The notes beneath the pieces were generated by a model, which saw nothing but the letters and a program-made list of their open reading frames with translations, made no database searches and was not told the origin of the DNA. 64,000 nucleotides of DNA. Origin: an uncultured Clostridium sp. Its GTDB lineage: Bacteria; Bacillota; Clostridia; Lachnospirales; Lachnospiraceae. The DNA lies in NCBI GenBank assembly GCA_900538475.1, contig UPYT01000001.1, positions 186,001 through 250,000 of the forward strand. Direction: 5' to 3'. This document shows positions 24,795-33,347 of this stretch, piece by piece. Both the position numbers and the translations under genes were made by a program. The first letter of the stretch is position 1. Each line of letters opens with the position of its first letter.

Positions 24795-25654
24795 TGCATA
24801 AACATAAAAAAATATCTATCTTTACAGTACTGAATTATTTCCTGTTTTTGATTATCGGAATCATTATGGTGTATCCATTTTGGTATGTTGTCATGTATTC
24901 CCTCAGTGATCCCTCCCAATCCAGCTTAAGCAGTCTGTATTTGTGGCCTCAGGGATTTACACTGGAATCCTATAAGTATGCATTGTCGAAGGAAATTTTA
25001 TTTACAGGATTTTTCAACTCTGTATTTTTAACGGTTGTAGGTACGCTGGTAAATGTGGTTTTAACGGTATTGCTGGCATATCCGCTATCAAGAGAAAACC
25101 TTCCCGGAAAGAAATATTTTTCTGCGTTTGTTGTATTCCCGATGCTGTTTAACGGCGGAATGATTCCAACCTATCTGGTTATCAAGGAATTTGGATTGCT
25201 GGACAGCATCTGGTCTCTGATTGTTTCTCTTGCAGTTAATGTATACAATCTGTTGATTTTAACAAAGTTTTTTAAGAGCATTCCAGAAAGCTTAATCGAA
25301 GCGGCAAAGATAGACGGCTGTGGAGATTTTAAAACACTGGTAAAGATTGTTCTTCCTCTGTCCAAGGCTTCTCTGGCAACGGTTTCTCTGTTTTATGCAG
25401 TACAGCATTGGAATGAGTTTTTACGTTCCACAATCTACATTAACACAGACTCCAAGTGGCCGCTGCAGGTAGTTCTCCGTAATATTATTGATATGGTCGC
25501 CAATGATTTAAACAGCGGAGGGGAAGTGTTTATGAATCCGGAGAACTTTAAAATGGCAACGATTGTTATTACGGTACTTCCGATTATCTGTGTATATCCA
25601 TTTTTACAGAAACACTTTACTCAGGGTGTTATGATGGGTTCTGTTAAGGGATAA
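24794..25654 (+). CDS. Carbohydrate ABC importer permease (YtcP-like)
   Basis: A 286-residue permease with about six membrane segments, an opening of the YtcP type (MVYPFWYVVMYSLSDP) and the EAA loop LIEAAKIDGCGDFKTLVKIVLP. It ends with the family signature PIICVYPFLQKHFTQGVMMGSVKG-like C-terminus. ATG 24794 overlaps the previous stop, with GGGAGGAAGG upstream. It pairs with the LplB-like subunit. Confidence 0.95.
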   Translation: MHKHKKISIFTVLNYFLFLIIGIIMVYPFWYVVMYSLSDPSQSSLSSLYLWPQGFTLESYKYALSKEILFTGFFNSVFLTVVGTLVNVVLTVLLAYPLSRENLPGKKYFSAFVVFPMLFNGGMIPTYLVIKEFGLLDSIWSLIVSLAVNVYNLLILTKFFKSIPESLIEAAKIDGCGDFKTLVKIVLPLSKASLATVSLFYAVQHWNEFLRSTIYINTDSKWPLQVVLRNIIDMVANDLNSGGEVFMNPENFKMATIVITVLPIICVYPFLQKHFTQGVMMGSVKG

Positions 25655-25670
25655 AAAGGAGAAAGGTGAG

Positions 25671-27068
25671 ATGAAACAGAATAAAAATATTTTATTTTTT
25701 ATGACGGATCACCAGAGGTTTGACACCATGGGAATGGTTCAGTGTGGGCGGGAGGTAACCCCCAATCTGAACCGGCTGGCAGAAGAAGGAATGGTATTTG
25801 AGCGGGCATACGATACATGCCCGCTCTGTGTGCCAGCCAGAACTGCTTTGGCAACCGGAGTGTATCCGACTAATAATGGGGTGGTTTACAATGACTGGAA
25901 AGGAAAAACAGCAGGAAAATTTACACCCATTCACAAAATACTCCAAAATACCGGTTACTGCGTAGGGCATGTGGGCGTAGACCATATTAAGGTACAGCCG
26001 CCTATGAGGGAACAGGGGCTGGATTATTTTATTAATCAGGAAGATTATGAAAAATGGGCGGCCAAGCAGGGCGTAGAAACTTTCAGAAAACCGGAAGAAC
26101 TGATCCAGGTAGAAGAAGAGATTGAAGGTAGCTATGAGAAAAAGCTTTACAGCGGACATCTTGTAAGCAAATGGGAGAAGCCTTTTGAGCAGTTTAAGGA
26201 CAGCTATTTTTTACAGCAGTCTCTGAATTTCCTGCGAAGTCAAAAGGGAGATAACCCCTTTGCCCTGTTTACTTATTTATGGGCGCCTCACCCGCCGTTA
26301 CGGGTACCGGAGCCGTATGCATCTATGTATGATCCAGATCAAATCGTGCTTCCGGACAATATTGCTCTTCCATCGGAGCAGGAACCGGCTGTTAGAAGAA
26401 GGGGAGTTCCGGCCCAGCTTGCGCAGGGGGTTACCATGGAAGAATGGAGAAAGGTCTGGGCTGCTCATCTGGCACTGACAACAATGGCAGATGAGATTCT
26501 GGGGACTTTGCTGGATGAATTAAAACGCATGGGGGTATACAAGGATACCTGTATTGTATTTACTGTAGATCATGGAGATCATCTTGGACAGCATAATATG
26601 TACCAGAAGATGGAAATGTATGAAGAAGCAGTCAAAATTCCTCTTGTTGTGAAGATGCCGGGAGGAAAAACTGGAAGAACTGATACTCTGGTTTCTCATC
26701 TGGATATCAAGCCGACTCTCTGTGAGATGATTGGTGCAGAGGCCGGAGTATGCGATGGAATGTCTCTTATGCCGCTGTTCCGTGGGGAATCTGTGCCTGA
26801 GGACAGATGTCTCTATATCCAATATTCCGGCAACCCCGGTTATGGAACGATTCGAAGAGCGGTTGTGTCCAGACAGTACAAATATGTATTTGACAGCAGC
26901 TATGAGCATGAATTGTACGATTTGGTCAAGGATCCTTCGGAAATGTATAATGTGGCAGGTGAGGAGGCTTATCAGCAGATAAAGACCCAGATGTATGAGG
27001 CCTGCAAAGCATATCATCAGGAAAAGAAGGATTATTTTGACTGGGAAGGGCAGGAAGAGAAAAAATGA
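25671..27068 (+). CDS. Sulfatase, Cys-type (formylglycine-dependent)
   Basis: A 465-residue type I sulfatase without signal peptide, so it works in the cytoplasm. Metal-binding start NILFFMTDHQRFD, active-site motif C-V-P-A-R (C53) whose Cys must be converted to formylglycine by an anaerobic maturase (anSME), and VFTVDHGDHLGQH with the second metal site. In this operon it would remove sulfate from an imported uronic-acid-containing sugar. No anSME gene lies in the window, so maturation must be supplied from elsewhere. It overlaps the GH88 gene by four bases (ATGA). Substrate specificity cannot be read from the sequence. Confidence 0.93.
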   Translation: MKQNKNILFFMTDHQRFDTMGMVQCGREVTPNLNRLAEEGMVFERAYDTCPLCVPARTALATGVYPTNNGVVYNDWKGKTAGKFTPIHKILQNTGYCVGHVGVDHIKVQPPMREQGLDYFINQEDYEKWAAKQGVETFRKPEELIQVEEEIEGSYEKKLYSGHLVSKWEKPFEQFKDSYFLQQSLNFLRSQKGDNPFALFTYLWAPHPPLRVPEPYASMYDPDQIVLPDNIALPSEQEPAVRRRGVPAQLAQGVTMEEWRKVWAAHLALTTMADEILGTLLDELKRMGVYKDTCIVFTVDHGDHLGQHNMYQKMEMYEEAVKIPLVVKMPGGKTGRTDTLVSHLDIKPTLCEMIGAEAGVCDGMSLMPLFRGESVPEDRCLYIQYSGNPGYGTIRRAVVSRQYKYVFDSSYEHELYDLVKDPSEMYNVAGEEAYQQIKTQMYEACKAYHQEKKDYFDWEGQEEKK

Positions 27069-28174
27069 ACTGGGTGGACAATGCGTTAAAGGAATGTTTT
27101 GAAAAAATTGACAGAAATATAGAACAGATTGGATTACATTTTCCGCATGTTGCTTATGATGGAAAATACAATGATCAGGGTGCTGCCTTTTGGACTTCCG
27201 GATTCTGGCCGGGACTTCTTTGGCTTTTATATGAGGAAACAAAGAGTGAACGTGCACTGGAACTGGCCCGCCAGTTGGAAGAGAAAATGGATGATGTATT
27301 GGATGGATTTTTAACCCTCCACCATGATGTCGGTTTCATGTGGCTTCCATCAGCAGTGATTGATTACAAGCTGACAGAAAATCCAGAGTCAAGAGTCAGA
27401 GGTTTGAAGGCAGCCAGTCATCTGGCTGGCCGGTTTAATCTGGCTGGTCAGTTTATCCGGGCCTGGACGGACGAGGTAAATCCCAATTCCAAAGGCTGGG
27501 CGATTATTGACTGTATGATGAATATTCCTCTTTTGTTCTGGGCGTCAAAAGAAACCGGTGATCCGAGATTTTACCATATTGCAAAGGCTCATGCAGATAC
27601 GGTGCTGAAGCAGTTTTTAAGACCGGATAATACGTCTGCACATATTGTCAGCTTTGATCCCTACACAGGCGAAAAAATAGAAAATTTGGGAGGTCAGGGA
27701 AAGGGGCCTGATTCAGCATGGTCCAGAGGACAGGCATGGGCAATCTATGGAATGGCAGCAGCTTACAGAGAAACAGGAAAAGGAGAATATCTGACAGCAT
27801 CGAAAAATGTCGCTGCATATTTCCTGTCCCACCTGCCGGAAAATAAGGTGCCGTATTGGGATTTCAGAACAGAGGAGAAGGATCGCTGGGTTCTGGACTC
27901 TTCAGCTTCTGCCTGTGCTGCAAGCGGATTGATGGAACTGAGTAATTTGGTAAAGGATACGTCAGAACAGATTTTTTACCGGGATAAGGCACTGGAAATA
28001 CTGAAAGGACTGTATGATAATTTCTTTGACCATTCCGAAGAAAGCCAGGCTATGATCTTATCGGGAACAGTAAATTATGCAAATAATAAGCATATCAATG
28101 TTCCGATTATTTATGGAGATTATTTCTTTACGGAGGCACTGATCAAGTTAAAGCATCCGACCAGTATTTTTTAA
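27065..28174 (+). CDS. Unsaturated glucuronyl hydrolase, GH88
   Basis: GH88 enzymes hydrate and release the 4,5-unsaturated uronic acid left by polysaccharide lyases on glycosaminoglycan or similar disaccharides. The 369-residue protein has the (alpha/alpha)6-barrel signatures FWTSGFWPGLLWL, LHHDVGFMWLPSA with D88, GWAIIDCMMNIPLLFWAS with D149, DSAWSRGQAWAIYG and WVLDSSASACAASG. D88 and D149 correspond in sequence context and numbering to the catalytic pair of Bacillus UGL. No signal peptide. It overlaps the sulfatase gene by four bases. This gene is the best evidence that the operon handles lyase products. Confidence 0.95.
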   Translation: MNWVDNALKECFEKIDRNIEQIGLHFPHVAYDGKYNDQGAAFWTSGFWPGLLWLLYEETKSERALELARQLEEKMDDVLDGFLTLHHDVGFMWLPSAVIDYKLTENPESRVRGLKAASHLAGRFNLAGQFIRAWTDEVNPNSKGWAIIDCMMNIPLLFWASKETGDPRFYHIAKAHADTVLKQFLRPDNTSAHIVSFDPYTGEKIENLGGQGKGPDSAWSRGQAWAIYGMAAAYRETGKGEYLTASKNVAAYFLSHLPENKVPYWDFRTEEKDRWVLDSSASACAASGLMELSNLVKDTSEQIFYRDKALEILKGLYDNFFDHSEESQAMILSGTVNYANNKHINVPIIYGDYFFTEALIKLKHPTSIF

Positions 28175-28201
28175 AAGACAGATAAGAATAAGGGGAAAAT
28201 A

Positions 28202-29689
28202 ATGAAAACTTATTTTGGAGATTTACATAATCATTGCGGAATTACTTATGGATTTGGTAGCTTATCCAATGCAATTGACAGAGCAAAAAGCCAGTTGGAT
28301 TTTTGCGCATTTACCGGACATGCCATGTGGCCGGATATGTATGAGAAGGCACCGGGGACTGAGTTTGTTGTGAACTTTCATCTGGAAGGATTCAAAAAAC
28401 TGCAGGATCATTGGGAGGAAATACGAAAAGAAGTGGCAGAGGCCAACAGTGAGGATTTTGTAACCTTTCAGGGATATGAGCTTCATTCGAGAGAATATGG
28501 AGATCATCACCTGATTTCCATTGATGATGAGTTGCCCTTAATTTACCGGGATTCCCCGGAAGAGCTGGTAAAGGACTGCGGAAAGGATGCGATTGCTATT
28601 CCTCATCACATTGGATATACTCCGGATTACCGCGGTATCGACTGGAAAAAATTTAAGGAATCCAATTCTCCTGTTGTAGAGGTATTCTCAAAACATGGCT
28701 GTTCCATGAGCGAGGATGCAGATTACCCGTATTATCATAATATGGGACCCAGAGACACAAGAAATATGGTAGATGAAGGGCTTCGTCAGGGCCATAAATT
28801 CGGTTTTGTTGCATCAACGGATCATCATGCCGGTTTTCCTGGCTCCTACGGAGATGGAATGGCAGCAGTTCTTGCAGAGGAAAAGACTAGAGAAAGCATC
28901 TGGGAGGCAATAAAAGCAAGAAGAACTTATGCAGTAACCGGAGATCGGATCTTATGCGATTTTAAAATCAATGATGCCTGGATGGGAAGCGAAATAACAG
29001 GAAACGTGAGAAGGGTAAAGGCACGGATTGAGACAGAAGGTACCCTGGACAAAATTATTCTGTATAAGAATCTGAAGCCATATCACATTATCAACGGAGA
29101 AATGTTCCAGGAGGTTAATGAAGAAGGCTGTTACAAGATTCGCATGGAAATGGGATGGGGAAATTCTTCTTTATACCGCTGGAACGGTCAGGTAAGAACA
29201 ACCGGTGGAACCATTGAAGATTACCATACCTATTTCAGAGGAAGAAGTGTTTTGGCCCCTTCTGCTGATGAGTCTTATGATGAGAACAATATCAATGATA
29301 TTGAAACATATTCTAAATTAAAGAATGATAAAGAATTGGTATGGAGCTGCGATACTGTAGGAAATAAATCTACACTGCATCCCTCCACATCCTCGATTGT
29401 CATCAAGGTAAGGGGAGATCTCCAGACAAAGATTTCATTCCGGTTTAATGAAAAAGAATACGAAGCAACCATAGGTGAGCTTCTTCAGTATGGATATACC
29501 AATCATATGGAATATTATCATTCCCAGGCATTTAAGATCTATAAGGCAGTTCCGGAAACAAAGTATATTTTTAATCTGGAGCTGGAGGATTTAAATCCGG
29601 AGCAGGAATGCGACTGCTACCATTTGGAGGTGGCGCAGAAGAATCGTCAGTGGGCTTTTGTATCGCCAATCTATGTTAACAGAGAATAA
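28202..29689 (+). CDS. PHP-like metal-dependent hydrolase family protein (DUF3604-type), first paralog
   Basis: A 495-residue cytoplasmic protein. The N-terminal half shows PHP-superfamily metal motifs: YFGDLHNHC (D7, H9, H11), FTGHAMWPD, DAIAIPHHIGY and ASTDHHAGFPG. This order fits DUF3604-type proteins related to PHP phosphoesterases. The C-terminal half (about 260-495) is beta-rich and ends with WAFVSPIYVN, like the second copy at 41495. Reaction unknown; the metal site argues for a hydrolase or lyase acting on the imported sugar. It follows GH88 by 27 bases, with AAGGGGAAAAT before the ATG. Confidence 0.7.
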   Translation: MKTYFGDLHNHCGITYGFGSLSNAIDRAKSQLDFCAFTGHAMWPDMYEKAPGTEFVVNFHLEGFKKLQDHWEEIRKEVAEANSEDFVTFQGYELHSREYGDHHLISIDDELPLIYRDSPEELVKDCGKDAIAIPHHIGYTPDYRGIDWKKFKESNSPVVEVFSKHGCSMSEDADYPYYHNMGPRDTRNMVDEGLRQGHKFGFVASTDHHAGFPGSYGDGMAAVLAEEKTRESIWEAIKARRTYAVTGDRILCDFKINDAWMGSEITGNVRRVKARIETEGTLDKIILYKNLKPYHIINGEMFQEVNEEGCYKIRMEMGWGNSSLYRWNGQVRTTGGTIEDYHTYFRGRSVLAPSADESYDENNINDIETYSKLKNDKELVWSCDTVGNKSTLHPSTSSIVIKVRGDLQTKISFRFNEKEYEATIGELLQYGYTNHMEYYHSQAFKIYKAVPETKYIFNLELEDLNPEQECDCYHLEVAQKNRQWAFVSPIYVNRE

Positions 29690-29704
29690 ATATGGGGGAT
29701 GGGT

Positions 29705-31549
29705 ATGCTGGAAGTAAGTAGAAATCCATTAAGAACGAAAGAGGATCTTCGCAGATTAACAGAAGAAATGGCATCCTGCGTTACAAAACAGCTGAGTCCG
29801 GGAAAAGCCTGGCTGAATGCAGGAGAAACCGCAGCAAAATACCCGCATAAAACAGCCTGGATGGAGGGATTTTTAAGACCTTTATTTGGGCTTGTCCCAT
29901 TTCTGGCAGGAGGTGGGCAAACACCGCTGTGGGATACCTATTTAGAGGGAATCAAAAATGGTACAAACCCGGAATCGGAGGAATACTGGGGACATCTTCA
30001 GGGAAAAGAGCAGAGGGTAGTTGAGATGACAACCCTGGGACTGGCTCTTGCCATGATTCCGGAATATGTATGGGAGCCGCTGACGGAACAGGAGAGAGAG
30101 AATGCAGTAAAATGGCTTTCTGAAATCAACCATGTTCCCTTGGCAACCAACAATTGGTTGTTTTTTCCGGTTATTGTGAATCTTGGTTTAAAAAAAGTGG
30201 GGGAGCCATATGATCGGAAACTTATGGAGGAAGCTCTGGAGAAAATAGAAGCCTGCTATTTATCTGACGGCTGGTATTCTGACGGTTCTTCTCTTCAAAG
30301 AGATTATTATATTGCCTTTGCCATGCATTTTTATAGTCTTATTTATGCAAAATTAATGGAAAAAGAAGATCCGGAGCGGTCAGTACGTTTGAAAGAAAGA
30401 GGAAGAATTTTTGCCCGGAGTTTTATTTACTGGTTCAGTTCTCAGGGAGACGCTCTGCCTTTTGGCCGGAGTTTAACCTATCGCTTTGCCATGTCTGCTT
30501 TTTGGAGCGCTTTAGCTTTTGCAGATGTAGAGGCATATCCCTGGGGGGTTGTGAAGGGGATTATTTTAAGAAATATCAGATGGTGGATGAAACAGCCAAT
30601 TTTTGATGAAAGAGGTCTTCTGACAATCGGCTATCGATACCCGAATTTGAAAATGGCGGAATTTTATAATGCGCCTGGTTCTCCTGGATGGGCGATGAAA
30701 ACCTTTCTTATTCTGGCGCTTCCGGATGACCATCCGTTTTGGATGGCAGAGGAGGAAGCACTTCCGGAACTGAAAGAGGTATCCGTACAGAAGCATCCGT
30801 TTATGATTCTTGGCAGACGGGAAGAGGGGAAACATATTCAGGCTCTGACATCTGGTCAGTATGCCCGGTTTGAGCCAAGTTTTATGGCAGCAAAATATGA
30901 GAAATTTGCTTATTCCAATGTTTTTGGATTCAGTGTTCCTGGAGGGGAATTCGGGCTGGAGCAGGGGGCTTATGATTCGATGTTGGCTCTTTGCGAAGAA
31001 AATGATGAGCTGTACCGGGTGCGAAGAACATGTGAGACTGTTCAGGTTGAGGAGCGTGGAATTTACAGCGTATGGAAGCCGTGGAGTAATGTTTCCATTC
31101 AGACATGGCTGATTCCCTGCGGAAGCTGGCACGTCCGTGTTCACAAGATTCAAAGCGGACGAAGATTAACTGCGGCAGAAGGCGGGTATGCGGTTTCCTG
31201 CGATACCTATGAATCGAATGAGAATCAGGAGATTCTCCTGGACGATGGAACCCTGATTGGGGCATCCTTTCCTTGGGGAACTTCTGCAATTGCAGATTTG
31301 GAAGGAAATCGGAAGAAAACCTTGGTAAAGGCGCATCCGAATTCTAATATTTTATATGCAAGAACAGAGATTCCCACATTGGAAGGAGCAGTCAGGGCGG
31401 GCGAAACCTGGCTGGCCTGCGCTGTGTTAGGAACAAAATCGAGACAGGAGGCTGCAGCATGCAGGGAAAATCCTCCACGGTATGAGAGAAAGGGGAATCA
31501 ATTTCAGATTATCTGGAACGGAACAACCAATATATACGAGATGGAGTGA
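29705..31549 (+). CDS. DUF2264 family protein, putative glycan-active enzyme
   Basis: A protein of about 615 residues. The N-terminal part has the DUF2264 signatures NPLRTKEDLRRL, SPGKAWLNAGETAAKYP and WMEGFLRPLFGLVPFLAGGG, followed by an all-helical stretch (to about 370) and a beta-rich C-terminal half. This helical toroid plus beta-sandwich layout is shared with several polysaccharide lyases, but DUF2264 has no firmly established reaction that I can name. No signal peptide. ATG 29705 has GGGGGATGGG upstream; ATG 29699 in frame is possible. It sits between a PHP-like gene and another lyase-like gene in the GH88/sulfatase operon. Confidence 0.82.
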   Translation: MLEVSRNPLRTKEDLRRLTEEMASCVTKQLSPGKAWLNAGETAAKYPHKTAWMEGFLRPLFGLVPFLAGGGQTPLWDTYLEGIKNGTNPESEEYWGHLQGKEQRVVEMTTLGLALAMIPEYVWEPLTEQERENAVKWLSEINHVPLATNNWLFFPVIVNLGLKKVGEPYDRKLMEEALEKIEACYLSDGWYSDGSSLQRDYYIAFAMHFYSLIYAKLMEKEDPERSVRLKERGRIFARSFIYWFSSQGDALPFGRSLTYRFAMSAFWSALAFADVEAYPWGVVKGIILRNIRWWMKQPIFDERGLLTIGYRYPNLKMAEFYNAPGSPGWAMKTFLILALPDDHPFWMAEEEALPELKEVSVQKHPFMILGRREEGKHIQALTSGQYARFEPSFMAAKYEKFAYSNVFGFSVPGGEFGLEQGAYDSMLALCEENDELYRVRRTCETVQVEERGIYSVWKPWSNVSIQTWLIPCGSWHVRVHKIQSGRRLTAAEGGYAVSCDTYESNENQEILLDDGTLIGASFPWGTSAIADLEGNRKKTLVKAHPNSNILYARTEIPTLEGAVRAGETWLACAVLGTKSRQEAAACRENPPRYERKGNQFQIIWNGTTNIYEME

Positions 31550-31557
31550 AATGGGGT

Positions 31558-33318
31558 ATGGAAATCTGCTTGGATTTGCTGAGGGAATGGTGCGAAAAGC
31601 TGTTAGAACTTCAGATTCACGGCACAGGACAGCCGACGCTTGACGGTGGGATTTTATGTCCGGCCTGCTCAAGAGTTCACGGCCGATGCTTTGATGCTAT
31701 TTATCCGTTTTTGTATCTTGCTGACAGAGATGGGGATCAGCGTTATCTGGAAGCGGCGAAGCAGTTGTTTGAATGGGCGGAGCATACGGTTTCTAGGGAA
31801 GACGGCTCCTATATCAATGACACAAGCGGACCCTGGAAGGGGACAACGGTTTTTAGTGTGATTCAGCTGGTAGAGGCTTTAAAATATCATGGTCATCTGC
31901 TGGAACCAGATGTGTATTGTCGGTGGAAAGACCGGGTCAAGAAAGCAGCCGATTTTTTAAGGGATTTTGAGGAATTTGAAGTATGCAATGTAAATTACAG
32001 AATTACAAACAGCCTAGCCATGCTTTTGTGCGGAGAATTTTACGCAGATGATTCTTACATGCAAAGAAGCCAGGAGCTGGCAGAAATGGCGGAGCAGTGC
32101 TTCAGTGAAAGTGGACTGCTGATTGGAGAGGGGCGTCCAGTTGACGGATACAGTAAAAAGCATTGTCGTCCGGTGGATATTGGCTATAATATGGAGGAAT
32201 CGCTTCCGTCCTTTACCCAGTATGCATTTTGTACAGGAGATAAAAAGAAGAAAGCCATGGCATGTAAGGCTTTAAGGGCCCATCTTTCTTTTATGCTTGA
32301 AGACGGCGGAATTGATAACAGCTTTGGCACCAGAAATTATAAATGGACCTATTGGGGAAGCAGAACTTCGGATGGATGCCTGTTCGCTTATCTGATGGCC
32401 TCGCAGGAGGAACCGGAGTTTGCAGTAGGGGCATGGAGAAATCTGAAGCTGCTGAGAGCCTGTACGGAAGAGGGACTGTTGTACAGCGGACCTCATATGC
32501 GGGAAAAGGGAGAGCTTTCCTGTGTTCATCACAGTTTCTCTCATGCAAAAGTGCTGGCTATGATTCTGGAACATGGGCTGGAATCACGTCTTTGCGATGG
32601 AATTCTGCCAAGAGCAAAGATGAAGACACCTAGGTATTGGGAGGAACTGGATACCTTTCTGATACCGGGAGACGGATGGACAGCAACAGTGACAGGATAT
32701 GACTGGGAGTATTTGAATTTAAAGGGAGGACATGCCAGCGGAGGAACCCTATCTCTTCTGCATGATCAGGAGGCAGGGCTGATTTTGGCTGCCGGAATGA
32801 GTAGCTACAGCTTAAAAGAACCTGCAAACATGCAGCTTCCCCGGTTTTCCGGTCACGAGTGCATTACTCCAAGACTGGAAATTCAGTCAGAAGGCATATG
32901 GTACAGTAGTATGTATGATAACAACTGCAGAATGAAGGGAGAGGAGATAGAGAACGGATACCGGATTAAAGTAAAGGGAAGAATGGTGGATTTGAACCAG
33001 AATGAACAAAAAGATGGTGATTATGAAACAGAATATCTGTTTTATTCCAGGCAGATTTGTGTTCACGCAAAAACAAAAAAGAATGTGACCTTTGTGCTTC
33101 CGGTTATTTCGCAAAAGAGAGAGTATGTTACACAGGATGACGGAAACGTATGGATTGAGAAGGAGAAAAAGACCATACAAATAACTGCAAATAAAGGTGT
33201 TTTGGAGCTCCCTTATGGAATAAATACACGAATTTATAATCTTGTTCCAGGAGTAGAGGCGTTAAAAATAACCATAAAAGAGGAAAATGGGGAGATTGAT
33301 TTTTCTATGTTATTTTGA
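31558..33318 (+). CDS. Unassigned protein with helical-toroid plus beta-sandwich layout (lyase-like)
   Basis: A protein of about 586 residues that I cannot place in a named family. The N-terminal 350 residues are helical with repeating toroid-like pairs (RVHGRCFDAIYPFLYLA, YLEAAKQLFEWAE, VCNVNYRITNSLAMLL, NYKWTYWGSRTSDG) and aromatic, His and Asn residues fitting a sugar cleft. The C-terminal 230 residues are beta-rich. This resembles heparinase II/III- or PL8-like architecture, without a recognisable family signature. No signal peptide. ATG 31558 has GGAG 11 bases upstream; a GTG overlapping the previous stop (31546) is the alternative. Function is inferred only from context. Confidence 0.7.
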   Translation: MEICLDLLREWCEKLLELQIHGTGQPTLDGGILCPACSRVHGRCFDAIYPFLYLADRDGDQRYLEAAKQLFEWAEHTVSREDGSYINDTSGPWKGTTVFSVIQLVEALKYHGHLLEPDVYCRWKDRVKKAADFLRDFEEFEVCNVNYRITNSLAMLLCGEFYADDSYMQRSQELAEMAEQCFSESGLLIGEGRPVDGYSKKHCRPVDIGYNMEESLPSFTQYAFCTGDKKKKAMACKALRAHLSFMLEDGGIDNSFGTRNYKWTYWGSRTSDGCLFAYLMASQEEPEFAVGAWRNLKLLRACTEEGLLYSGPHMREKGELSCVHHSFSHAKVLAMILEHGLESRLCDGILPRAKMKTPRYWEELDTFLIPGDGWTATVTGYDWEYLNLKGGHASGGTLSLLHDQEAGLILAAGMSSYSLKEPANMQLPRFSGHECITPRLEIQSEGIWYSSMYDNNCRMKGEEIENGYRIKVKGRMVDLNQNEQKDGDYETEYLFYSRQICVHAKTKKNVTFVLPVISQKREYVTQDDGNVWIEKEKKTIQITANKGVLELPYGINTRIYNLVPGVEALKITIKEENGEIDFSMLF

Positions 33319-33347
33319 TATAGTTATCCTTGCTGGGAGAAAAAAGT

